43,404 nucleotides of DNA from the NCBI GenBank assembly GCA_045658525.1, contig JAZOVD010000019.1:1-43404 (forward strand), in the 5' to 3' direction. The stretch is from SIG673 sp045658525. GTDB lineage: Bacteria; Bacillota; Clostridia; Oscillospirales; CAG-272. Under the pieces are notes generated by a model. The model did not search any database. It was not told the origin of the DNA and saw only the letters and a list, made by a program, of their open reading frames with translations. This document shows positions 1 through 9,200 of this stretch, in pieces. The first letter of the stretch is position 1. Each line of letters begins with the position of its first letter. A program made the position numbers and the translations under genes.

Positions 1-126
1 GAATACGGACTTCCCCCCACAGGCGGTCTTGGATTCGGTGTTGACAGACTCGTTATGCTCCTTACAGACAGTCCGTCGATAAGAGACGTTCTTCTGTTCC
101 CTACAATGAAGCCGGAAATGAACTGA
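1..126 (+). CDS. lysS: Lysyl-tRNA synthetase, C-terminal end (partial)
   Basis: The window opens inside a reading frame whose last 41 residues match the C-terminal end of class II lysyl-tRNA synthetases. The motif 3 region (GLGFGVDRLVMLL) carries the arginine that contacts ATP, and it is followed by the usual DSPSIRDVLLFPTMKP ending. The enzyme charges tRNA-Lys in the cytoplasm. Only the 3' end is present, so start, upstream neighbours and integrity cannot be judged. It stops at TGA and is followed 70 bases later by a palindromic terminator-like hairpin. The related AspRS/AsnRS enzymes share motif 3, but the exact run of residues is most like LysRS. Confidence 0.88.
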   Translation, partial: EYGLPPTGGLGFGVDRLVMLLTDSPSIRDVLLFPTMKPEMN

Positions 127-140
127 TCGCAAAGCTTGGA

Positions 141-377
141 GCTGTCCGCTTCTCGCGGCGGCAACCGATGCTTGGCTAGCTAACGCAAAAGCCTTTACTT
201 TCTGCGGAAGATCTTCCGCAGAAAGTTTTTGTTTCAAAGACCTCTTGCGCAAACGCAAGATGATTTTAAAACGAAGCGTTTTGACGCTTCGTTTTGTCTT
301 TGAAACTAACCCGCGGAACGCGAAAGGCTTTTGCGGCGATGCATAAGGGGTCCGACCGCCGCGAGAAGGAGGACAGC
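141..377. repeat. Nested long inverted-repeat element (MITE-like, non-coding)
   Basis: The outer arms 141-196 and 323-377 are imperfect inverted copies. They share GCTGTCC, CTTCTCGCGGCGG and a perfect 13-base inner arm, CGCAAAAGCCTTT (184-196) against AAAGGCTTTTGCG (323-335). Inside lie a perfect 30-base palindrome (197-226), an 11-base inverted pair (231-241 with 296-306), and two hairpins (243-260 and 268-295, the latter with 11-base arms). No convincing coding frame fits. It sits between the lysS end and the uppP promoter. It could be a small non-autonomous mobile element or a structured intergenic repeat; no target-site duplication was identified. Confidence 0.6.
197..230 (+). terminator. 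Palindromic terminator-like hairpin after lysS
   Basis: ACTTTCTGCGGAAGA is followed immediately by its exact reverse complement and then by a run of five T. The 15-base arms have no unpaired loop bases, so the real stem would open a few pairs at the tip. It lies 70 bases after the lysS stop and inside the larger inverted-repeat element, so it may be part of that element that doubles as a terminator. Confidence 0.55.
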
Positions 378-393
378 CACGCTTACTTTTTGC

Positions 394-422
394 TTGACAG
401 ATGCCGTGATATATGTTACAAT
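394..422 (+). promoter_or_regulatory. Vegetative promoter of the uppP operon
   Basis: A perfect -35 box TTGACA (394-399) is followed after 17 bases by TACAAT (417-422). The first gene, uppP, starts 37 bases downstream of the -10. The promoter lies just outside the right arm of the inverted-repeat element. It is expected to drive uppP, the membrane-anchored unknown and apbE. Confidence 0.8.
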
Positions 423-458
423 AAGTGCATAAAATGTATAAAAACGGAGAAAAACACA

Positions 459-1292
459 GTGACAGAGCTTGGGTTTATAGAAATTTTGAAAATAATACTC
501 ATAGGAATAATCGAGGGAATAACCGAATGGCTTCCCGTCAGTAGCACGGGGCACATGCTTCTTTTTGACGAGCTGGTCTCACTTAACGCGACGGAAGTGT
601 TTAAAGAGCTGTTTTTTGTTGTCATACAGCTTGGCGCGATACTTGCCGTCGTGGTGATGTTCTGGAAAAAAATATTTCCTTTTTCGTTCAAGGAAAAACC
701 GAGCGTAAAGACCGACATTCTTTGGATGTGGGCAAAGGTGGCACTTGCGTGTATCCCGTCAGCGGTTTTGGGGCTTTTGCTCGATGACTTTCTTGAAGCT
801 CATTTCGGTCACGCGCTTTCGATAGCGGCAATGCTTATACTTTACGGTATAGCGTTCATAGTTATAGAAAAGATCAACGCAAAACGCACCCCGAAAACGG
901 AAAACTTAGCTGACATAACGTTTAAAACGGCTCTCATTATAGGAGCGTTTCAGGTGCTTTCGATGATACCCGGAACGTCACGTTCGGGCGCGACGATAAT
1001 AGGCGCGCTTATAATCGGTGTTTCGAGAACCGCCGCGGCGGAGTTTACTTTCTTCCTTGCGCTTCCGACTATGCTCGGAGCAAGCGCCTTGAAGATAGTC
1101 AAACATGGATTTGCGTTTACAGGCGCGGAGGTCGCGGCGCTTCTTATAGGTTGCGCGGTCGCGTTCGTTGTATCGCTTGCCGCGATCAAATTTCTTATGG
1201 ATTTTGTTAAACGCCACGACTTTTCCGCGTTCGGATGGTACCGCATAGTGCTCGGAATAGCGGTAATAGTATGGTTCTTGATAACTCGTTGA
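459..1292 (+). CDS. uppP: Undecaprenyl-diphosphatase (BacA/UppP)
   Basis: Integral membrane phosphatase that converts undecaprenyl diphosphate to the monophosphate, recycling the lipid carrier for peptidoglycan; overproduction gives bacitracin resistance in other bacteria. The two family signatures are present: EGITEWLPVSSTGH at residues 19-32 and GTSRSG at 172-177. Most of the 277 residues are hydrophobic helices. The open frame extends upstream to an ATG at 294, but that stretch crosses the repeat element and the promoter. The GTG at 459 is preceded by GGAG (446-449) at nine bases and gives the normal family N-terminus and length. It heads a three-gene operon. Confidence 0.93.
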   Translation: MTELGFIEILKIILIGIIEGITEWLPVSSTGHMLLFDELVSLNATEVFKELFFVVIQLGAILAVVVMFWKKIFPFSFKEKPSVKTDILWMWAKVALACIPSAVLGLLLDDFLEAHFGHALSIAAMLILYGIAFIVIEKINAKRTPKTENLADITFKTALIIGAFQVLSMIPGTSRSGATIIGALIIGVSRTAAAEFTFFLALPTMLGASALKIVKHGFAFTGAEVAALLIGCAVAFVVSLAAIKFLMDFVKRHDFSAFGWYRIVLGIAVIVWFLITR

Positions 1293-1317
1293 ACGGTGCG
1301 AAGGGGAATATATATAA

Positions 1318-2010
1318 GTGAAAGTCAAGGAAAAAATAAAAAACTTTTGGTACTACTACAAATGGCATACGCTGATAGTGTTATTTTTCGTCGTTGTAAT
1401 AACAATTATGGCGGTTCAGCATCTTGGTCGCGAAAAGTACGATATACGGATACTTTACGGAGGTCCCGCTATTATAAGCGAGCAAACGTCTGACGAGATT
1501 ACGAGCGCGTTTCAAAGCATATTGAGCGAGGATCATAATGGAGACGGGAAAAAAGCCGTTGAGCTTTACGACCTCATAATTATGAATGCAGATGAGCTTA
1601 AAAAGGCGTATGAAAAAGGCGTTAGTCCGTATTTTTTAAATGAAAATACCGTGCAGGACAGTAAGGATCTTATGAATTTCCACGCTGGAGTTTCCGAATA
1701 CCTCATATATATGGTGGATAGCGAGTATTACCAAGGGCTTCACGATAATTCAGCGTTCGTTGCGCTCGATCTGTTTGGAGTAAAGGGCGGAGAGCGTTAC
1801 GACGACTGCGCCATATATCTTCACAGCCTTGAATTTACCGAGCTTTATTCGGTGTTTGACATTTTTCCCGAGGATACGCTTATATGTGTAAAGAGAGTAC
1901 CGTTGAACAATGGAAAAAGTAAATCGGAAAAGAAGCAGAAGCAGCATATGGAATTTTATAAAGCGCTCGTGAGCTTTAAGCTCCCCGAGGAATTTGTTCC
2001 GCAGGAATGA
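1318..2010 (+). CDS. Membrane-anchored protein of unknown function
   Basis: This 230-residue protein starts at GTG, 11 bases after AAGGGGA and 25 bases after the uppP stop. Residues 1-15 are basic and aromatic (KIKNFWYYYKWH), one hydrophobic helix covers about residues 17-33, and the remaining 195 residues are polar. The topology would be a single-pass protein with an extracytoplasmic domain. I recognise no catalytic motif. Similar short N-terminal FWYYYKWH-type anchors are, from memory, seen in uncharacterised clostridial proteins. The lysine-rich stretch near the C-terminus (KSKSEKKQKQ) is notable. Its place between uppP and apbE suggests an envelope role but does not define one. Confidence 0.8.
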   Translation: MKVKEKIKNFWYYYKWHTLIVLFFVVVITIMAVQHLGREKYDIRILYGGPAIISEQTSDEITSAFQSILSEDHNGDGKKAVELYDLIIMNADELKKAYEKGVSPYFLNENTVQDSKDLMNFHAGVSEYLIYMVDSEYYQGLHDNSAFVALDLFGVKGGERYDDCAIYLHSLEFTELYSVFDIFPEDTLICVKRVPLNNGKSKSEKKQKQHMEFYKALVSFKLPEEFVPQE

Positions 2011-2017
2011 TACCGAA

Positions 2018-3019
2018 ATGAAAACAAAAATATCGTTTTTTTCTCTCGTTTTTGCCGTTATTGTGCTTTTTTCGGCTTGTAGGGGGGATGTCAAGGAACA
2101 AAAAACGTTCTTTGCAATGGATACCTATATGAGCCTTACTGTGTACGGCGATAATGCAAAGGAGAACATAAACAGAGCCGAGAATTTGATAAAAGAGCTT
2201 GACGCAAGGTTTGGTGTCAATTCAAAAAACGGAGAGGTCTTTTCGCTTAACACATCGGGTTCTTTGTCGGAAGCTTCCGACGGACTCGTCGAAATGATCG
2301 CTTGCGCGCGTCTGCTCTACGAACGTACAAACGGTGCGTATGATATAACCGCAAAGCCGCTTTCGGAACTTTGGGGCTTTATCAACGGCGAAAACCGTGT
2401 TCCGTCAGATGCCGAAATAAGCGGCGCGTTGGGAAATGTCGGTATGGAAAAACTGACGCTTGACGGGAAAAGCGTTGCGTCGGCTTCCGGTACTCAGATA
2501 GACCTCGGTTCTTGCGCAAAAGGGTATGCCGCGCGAGAGGCGGCAAAGCTGTTGAAGGCTAACGGCGTTTCCTGTGCCGTGCTTTCACTTGGCGGTAACG
2601 TTCAAACAGTAGGGCAGAAGCCCGACGGCAGTCCTTTTTCGGTCGCGATCAGCGATCCGCGTGAGCCGAGTGAGGTGCTGGGCGTTCTGAAAACAGGTGA
2701 AAGCGCGATAGTGACCTCCGGAACGTATCAACGTTATTTTGAAAGCGGCGGCAACGTGTATCACCACATATTCGACGCAACGACAGGTAAGCCGTGTGAT
2801 AACGGACTGGTCTCGGTTACTGTCGTTTGCGATGACGGGTTGTGGGCTGACGCGCTCTCGACCTCGCTGTTTTTACTCGGTAGAGACGGCGCGCTTGAAT
2901 ACTACAAGAATTACGGTGGATTTGAAGCTATTATTGTTTCGGATGACGGAACGGTGACGGTTACCGCCGGAATTAAAAACGCGTTTGAACTAACGGCTGA
3001 TGGATATGTGATAAGTTGA
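2018..3019 (+). CDS. apbE: FAD:protein FMN transferase (ApbE lipoprotein)
   Basis: ApbE covalently attaches FMN to a threonine or serine of partner proteins such as RnfG/RnfD, NqrC or extracytoplasmic flavoproteins. The 333-residue product begins with a signal peptide ending in a lipobox-like VLFSAC, so it is probably a lipoprotein facing outside. Family signatures are MDTYMSLTVYG near the mature N-terminus, YDITAKPLSELWGF, the flavin-binding IDLGSCAKGYAA and VLSLGGN, and the metal-site DGLWADALSTSLFLLG. The frame is open to a TTG at 1994, but the ATG at 2018 gives the signal peptide and follows AGGA. It is the last gene before a terminator. No flavinylated partner is in the window. Confidence 0.92.
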   Translation: MKTKISFFSLVFAVIVLFSACRGDVKEQKTFFAMDTYMSLTVYGDNAKENINRAENLIKELDARFGVNSKNGEVFSLNTSGSLSEASDGLVEMIACARLLYERTNGAYDITAKPLSELWGFINGENRVPSDAEISGALGNVGMEKLTLDGKSVASASGTQIDLGSCAKGYAAREAAKLLKANGVSCAVLSLGGNVQTVGQKPDGSPFSVAISDPREPSEVLGVLKTGESAIVTSGTYQRYFESGGNVYHHIFDATTGKPCDNGLVSVTVVCDDGLWADALSTSLFLLGRDGALEYYKNYGGFEAIIVSDDGTVTVTAGIKNAFELTADGYVIS

Positions 3020-3046
3020 AAGCGGGCTTCGGCTCGCTTTTCTTGT
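3019..3046 (+). terminator. Rho-independent terminator after apbE
   Basis: AAAGCGGGC (3019-3027), a TTCG tetraloop and GCTCGCTTT (3032-3040) form a nine-pair stem with one G-T wobble, followed by T-rich sequence. The stem overlaps the last base of the apbE stop codon and separates this operon from the large secreted-protein gene. Confidence 0.75.
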
Positions 3047-3162
3047 TATGTTCAAAAATAATTTACAAAATTTTCCGTTAGTTAAAATGCCGAAAAGTTG
3101 GCGGTGAATTTATGAAAAATGCCCAATATTTTGCGTGCGGTAAAAAAATATCGCGAATGTTC

Positions 3163-3191
3163 TTGACTTTATTTAAAGAACGTGTTATAAT
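3163..3191 (+). promoter_or_regulatory. Strong vegetative promoter of the giant secreted protein
   Basis: TTGACT (3163-3168) and a perfect TATAAT (3186-3191) are separated by 17 bases. The start codon is 41 bases after the -10 and is preceded by AAAAGGAG. The near-consensus promoter and strong ribosome site fit a highly expressed gene. Confidence 0.85.
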
Positions 3192-3232
3192 AGGGGCAAC
3201 CAAAAATAATTTCTCAAAAGGAGAAGAAGACT

Positions 3233-6200
3233 ATGCGCAAAAGCACAAGATTGATAGCGTTGCTGATGACGTTGCTCATGCTCGTTGGCATGATGCCTTT
3301 CTCGATGTTTGCTGTGCCTTCTTCGGAGGATCATGACCATGATCACGAAGATAGCTACGCGGGAGAAAGCGTTACCGGCGCGGACGCCGCCGATGTAAAG
3401 GCGAAAGTAGAAGCGATTGGAGGAACACTCGTATATTACGACAACTTTGAGTCAAAGTTGGAAGCGGGTGTCAATCTCCTGAAGATCCCTTACGGAGAAG
3501 GAGCGGCGCTTCCGGGTGTAATAGGTTCAAACGCCTATAAGAGCTGGAGCGGAGCTATGCACTTTGAACGCGAAAACGGAAACGTTGCGGTGAAGTTCTT
3601 GAAGTGCAACGATAACATTGAAGACCCCAAAAAAGGTCAGGACACCTTCTTCAACCTCCCGCTTAACATTACGGGAAAGGATTTCGTATTCTCGTTTGAT
3701 TACAAGCACGGTGGCTCTAATGTTCTTACCGACATTAAGATCGGTGCGAGATACGGTGCATATAGATCGTTCTCGCCTATCTCTATTGAGGCGACCGGCG
3801 AGATCAAGGCTAATAATGCGGGTAAAAAAGTTATAGGCTATGTAAACAGCGAGGTTTATACCACTATCGCCATGAGAGGTGATATAGCCAATAACAAGAT
3901 CTATTACTATGTTAACGGAGCTCTTGCTGCCGAAGGTGAGCTTTTTACCGCCACCTATCTCAAGACCTGTACTGATGGCAACAAGGGAACAGCTGTAACC
4001 AAGGACAACATAAAGCTCGAGTCGATCAGAGCATTCCAGAGAAACGGTGTGGATTTCCCCAAGACGGGTGTGTATGTTGATAACCTTGTGTTCTACACGA
4101 AGAATAAGGGCGGAGACCTTGGATACATATATGCTGACGATACCCCGTCCACCGGATTTGTTGAGGCGAATGACAAGGTTTACTATTTGCTCAACAACAG
4201 CAGAATTGCACCTGGCGGCGGCAAGTATGCCTTCGACGGCGTTGATTATTACTTCAATACCAAGGGTGAGGTTCTTGCGGCTGACAGAATTTCGCTCGTT
4301 GATATGAGCAAGTTCATGGGTAGCAGCAAGAATGTTGATAACGTATATGCTGAGAACAACGGTTTGTATGCTATCAAATCAAGAGGAAGATCCAATACGG
4401 ATTTTAAAGCCTCGAACGGACTTAATGCGGTTACTCTTGCGGACTTCCTTGAAGCTAAGTACGTAGAGTGGAATGTATATACAGCGGGTGTTCAGGAGAA
4501 CACTATGCTTCCTCTCTACTTCAACTTTGCGCAGGATTATACGTACGAGGGCAGTAGTGGTAAAAAGCCGCTTAACATCGCTAAGGATATCAACTTTGGC
4601 AGCAAGGATCTTACGGTCTATACCGCGAATGCTGCGAAAAACAAAACTTACAAAGAGGCGCTCGGAGTTAACGGTTGGTATTCTATTACACGTTCTGCTG
4701 CGGGATTTGATCCTACCCGTCTTAAATGGACCGAAACCAATCTTGAGGCTGCCGGAAAGACTACCGCCGATGTTCTTCTTGACTCCATTCAGTTTAAGAC
4801 CGGAGAAAACTGGGGCGGAGATACCAGCTATACCAAGGCTATCTATGCTGCCGACGGTAAGACTGAGATATTTAACGTTGATTACTCTGTATATTTCACT
4901 TCTTTCAATCTTGTGAAACATCTCGAACCGGCTACTTCCATTGAAGATATGGAGATGACCGGTTGGGTAAATATGGCTAACGGTGACAAGTATTACTTCC
5001 CCGTCTGGGATCACAAGCTTGTCAAGGACAAGACCGTTGAGATCGGCGGTGTTGCTTACGTATTTGACGAGGACGGAAAGCTCGTTGGCAAGGCTAACGG
5101 CATTCACGAGATCCAGTTCAAAGATGTACATTATTATAAAGATGGCGTTATGCAGGTCGGTGACGCGTACGGTAAGTACGTTGACGGCGACAAGGTTTAT
5201 GCTATAAACGCTTCGGGTGACTATCTTGGAAGCTATGCGGCTTACGACTTCGCTAAGGCTTACGCGGATATCGACCGTAAGTACGAGCGTGATAACTACT
5301 TGGCTGCTGCTGATTTCAATGATATTTCGCTCGGCAAGAAGGAAAATCAGGGTACTCACGGTGATTTTGCTGAGACGAGCCTTAATGATGCAGGTCTCTA
5401 TGCTTGCCGTCGCGGTACTTACACCGAGATAGTAGCGGATTCTGACGGAGACCACGCCCTCAGATGGAACGGATTCAGCACCGGTGTACATACGTACTTC
5501 GAGGTGCGTTCGAATAAATCTCCCACAAACGTTGCGCTCAGCTTCGATATAAAGCTCGATGAAAATTGGAATAGCAACAGTACTCTTGTACAGGAGTTAG
5601 TACGAGAAGGTGAAAGTAACGACACCAACATACTTAGTTTAAACGATCAGGGCTACGTTACGTTTGTCGCAAGCGGAAAGGGAATAGCTAAGCTTAACTC
5701 CACTGAATACACCAACATAACCTTAGTTATAAGAAACGAAGGTCTGAACGAGGAGACCTCAAAATACGTTGCTTACGCTGATGTTTACGTAAACGGCGTT
5801 AAGCTTATAGATAACGAAATATACTATAATCACGCGAAAAAGCATACTTACATAGGAACGTTTAGAAACTTCCATCTGTCTGAGATGAAGCAGGCGTCGT
5901 CTATGTATCTTGACGACATTTACCTCTACGAACTTGAAGAAGGCGAGACCCCCGATAACGTTGATGCTGATTGGATCTACGAAGGACCTATCGGTCTCGG
6001 TCAGAACGCTGACGGAGTTAACCACTACTACGGCGAGAACGGAGTTCTTCTCCGTGGCGAAAAGAACATCGACGGTGACATCTATCTGTTTGATAACACG
6101 ACAGGTGCAGGTGTTCAGGGCGTAAACGACAAAAAGTATTACGACAACGGTAAGAGAGACGACGAAAGCGTTGGTCTCGTTACCAAGGCTGAGGGTCAGT

Positions 6201-9200
6201 TCTATTTCAAGGCAGACCATACTGTTACTGTAAACGAGAGCCTGGTCGAGGGACTTGTAACTTACGTAGCGGATGCTGAGGGTCTTGTTACCACTAAGTA
6301 CGCTAATAAGGGCGATGCCCTCTTTGATGCAGGCGATCTCAGAAAGTATAACAGCGCGGGAACACTTCAATATAATGTTGAAGGCGAGCTTCTTTACTCG
6401 ATGCTTCCCAAGCAGAGCCTCCTTATAAAGGGCGACGAGCTTATAGATCTTACCGATGCTGACGCTCTTCGTATAAAGATGTACATTCCCGAGGCGTTTG
6501 AGGACTCCAAGGTAATGTTTATTCTCAGACGCGACAACCTCTACTACAAGCTCAGCGGCAATCCCGATGAAGGAAACGTAACTATTTCCGAGGATGCTAT
6601 TACCGAGACCGAGGCTCGTGAGGGAGCTAAGGGTTATACCGGAATCACGTGGAAAACGATCAACGGTAGCAGAGCAAGAGTAGCAACTGTTACAAGAGAA
6701 GACGGAACAGTTGATTATTACAAGGGTACTTATACATACTATCAGCCTAATGCTTATTATCAGATGAAGGATCTTGGTAGCGGCTGGGTAACCTTTGATC
6801 TCGTTATGGATAATTATTACCATAGCGGAGATAGAGATACCATGACGCTTGCTGACGTCTTCGAGATACAGTGGGTAAGCTCTTGGGGTAGCGGCGACTG
6901 CTATATATCCGCGGCTGATGAAAGCAAGACCATGAAGATCGAATCCGTTTCCGTTGTAAACTTCGGTGAAAAGGATGAGACCCTTAACGGTATTGTTGGA
7001 GATTATCTCTATAACAACGGTATTCCTCAGACCGGATGGCAGAACGTAGGCGGTGACTTCTACTACCTCGATCCTGTAACCGGTGAAAAAGCTACGGGTA
7101 TCAAGTACATTCCCACTAAGATGCCTACTGGAGTTTCTACTCTCGCGGCAACCGACGGACTCTACTACGATTTCGGCGAATCCGGAATCTGTAACGGTGC
7201 TGTAAACGGTATCCGTGAGGTCGAGATCCCCGTTGTTACGGATAACGGTGTTGAGACCAAGACCGTTTCCAGACTCTTCCAGGCGGGTGTCGTTGCAAGC
7301 AACGGCTTCGTCACGAACGAGCTTGATGACAAAACTTATTACGCTGATCCCGAAACCGGTGCTCTTATCAAGGACGGCACGGTAAAGATCGAAGACACCA
7401 TTTACACATTCGATGAAAACGGTGCTGCCACCGAGCTTAACGGTTGGTACACCGATGAGACGACCGGAGACGCGTTTTATAGCGATCCCGTAAACGGACT
7501 CGCTACCGGACTTACCGTTATAGAGATAGAGGGCGTAAGCTACTACTTCTATTTCGATGAGACCACCTCCGCTCTTAAAAAGAATTATTGGAGTGACGAG
7601 TACGGTATGTACTTCGGCAACGACGGTAAGGCTGCAAACGGCATGGTTGAAAACGTCGTTATCGGCGGTTCAAACAATGACAAGATGTACTTTATCGACG
7701 GTGTTCCTTCTGCCGGTCAGGTAGATAAGGACGGAATGAGATACATCTTCGGCGACGACGGTAAGCTTGCGGATACCATAGATCTTACCGCTGCCGAGGT
7801 AGTTATAACCATTAAGAAGGATAACAACACTCAGGTCCTTAACTTTAAGCTTTCTATGGGCGCTACGTTCGCCTATCCTGTACCGAACTACGTTGATTAC
7901 GACGTAACCGTTTACGACAAGGAGCTTAACGTAATACCTGCCGTTGGCGATACCGTAATGATACTTACAGAAGTTACGGGATATACCGAGTACACGGTCG
8001 TTTACTCCGAAAAGACTGTTTCTCACGATTGGGTCTTTAAGCCCGAACTTAGTACCCCCGCAACCTGCATGAAAGACGGCTTTGAGATCTGGGAGTGCTC
8101 CAACTGCGGAAAGATAGAAAAGAGAACTGTTGACAAGAGTACCGCGGAGCACGTATTCAACCCGTTCCTCGGAACTTACTGTGAAGATTCTAACTGCACT
8201 CACCTTGACGGATGCTGGGCAAAGGCAAGAGAAGAAAAATGTACTACCGACGGTATCAGATATACTTACTGTACGGTATGTAAAGACAAGATCAAGTATG
8301 AGAATATAGCCGCGGCACACGACTGGGATATGGAACACGCTAACGTTCTTGTTCCTCCGATATGTGACGAGGAAGGTCTTGCCGAGTACGAGTGTAGGAA
8401 CTGTACCGAGACTCTCGTAAAGGAATTTGTTGATAAAGCGAACGCTTACCACAAGAATGAGCAGTTCGTCGAGATGCTTAAACCCGCTACCTGCGTTTCT
8501 GAGGGAGTTAAAAAAATGGAATGTACCGCTTGCGGCGGAAGCTGGACTGTGGTCGTTCCGATAGATCCCAGTAATCATGCTTGGGAGAAGGATGCTAAGC
8601 TTGAAGACGCTACCTGCTACACCGGCAAGGAGAATTGGACCTGGCACTGTACTGACTGCGGTGAGCGTAAAGAAGATGTAGTTGATGTTGCTCCTGAAAA
8701 TTGGATACACGACTACGACGCAGGCGTTCTTAATCCCGCTCCTACTTGCGGTGATCCCGGACTTATGACATACACCTGTCAGAATCCTGCTTGCGGCGAT
8801 GTTCACACCGAAATAATCGACCCGACCGGACTCCATACTTGGGAGACCGGAAACGGCAACTACGTTTACGATGTAAACGATGCTGTATTCCCGAACCATC
8901 ACTGGTATGCTTGTACTGTCTGCGGTGCTAAGATCGACGTTGAGGAGCACACCATAACCAACTGGGTAAATGACCTTGAAAACGGAACTCACACCGGATC
9001 CTGCGTCTGCGGATATGCTATAAGCGCACAGCCTCACGAGTATGAGGTAGATGGCGATGGCAACAAGGTATTCTACCCTGGTGATAATAACCACTGGAAT
9101 AAGTGTTCTGTCTGTGATGCTGAGCTTGATGAGGAAGCCCACGCTTACGACAACAAGAAGGATGCTTCTTGCCACTGGAAGGAATGTGAATGCGGCAAGA

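Noticed and set aside
294..458. Upstream extension of uppP to an ATG at 294
   Set aside because: It would cross the repeat element and the promoter, and adds 55 residues not found in the family; the GTG at 459 has a ribosome site.
3112..3336. A 74-codon frame overlapping the giant gene's promoter and start
   Set aside because: It spans the promoter and signal-peptide region in another frame and has no homology that I recognise.
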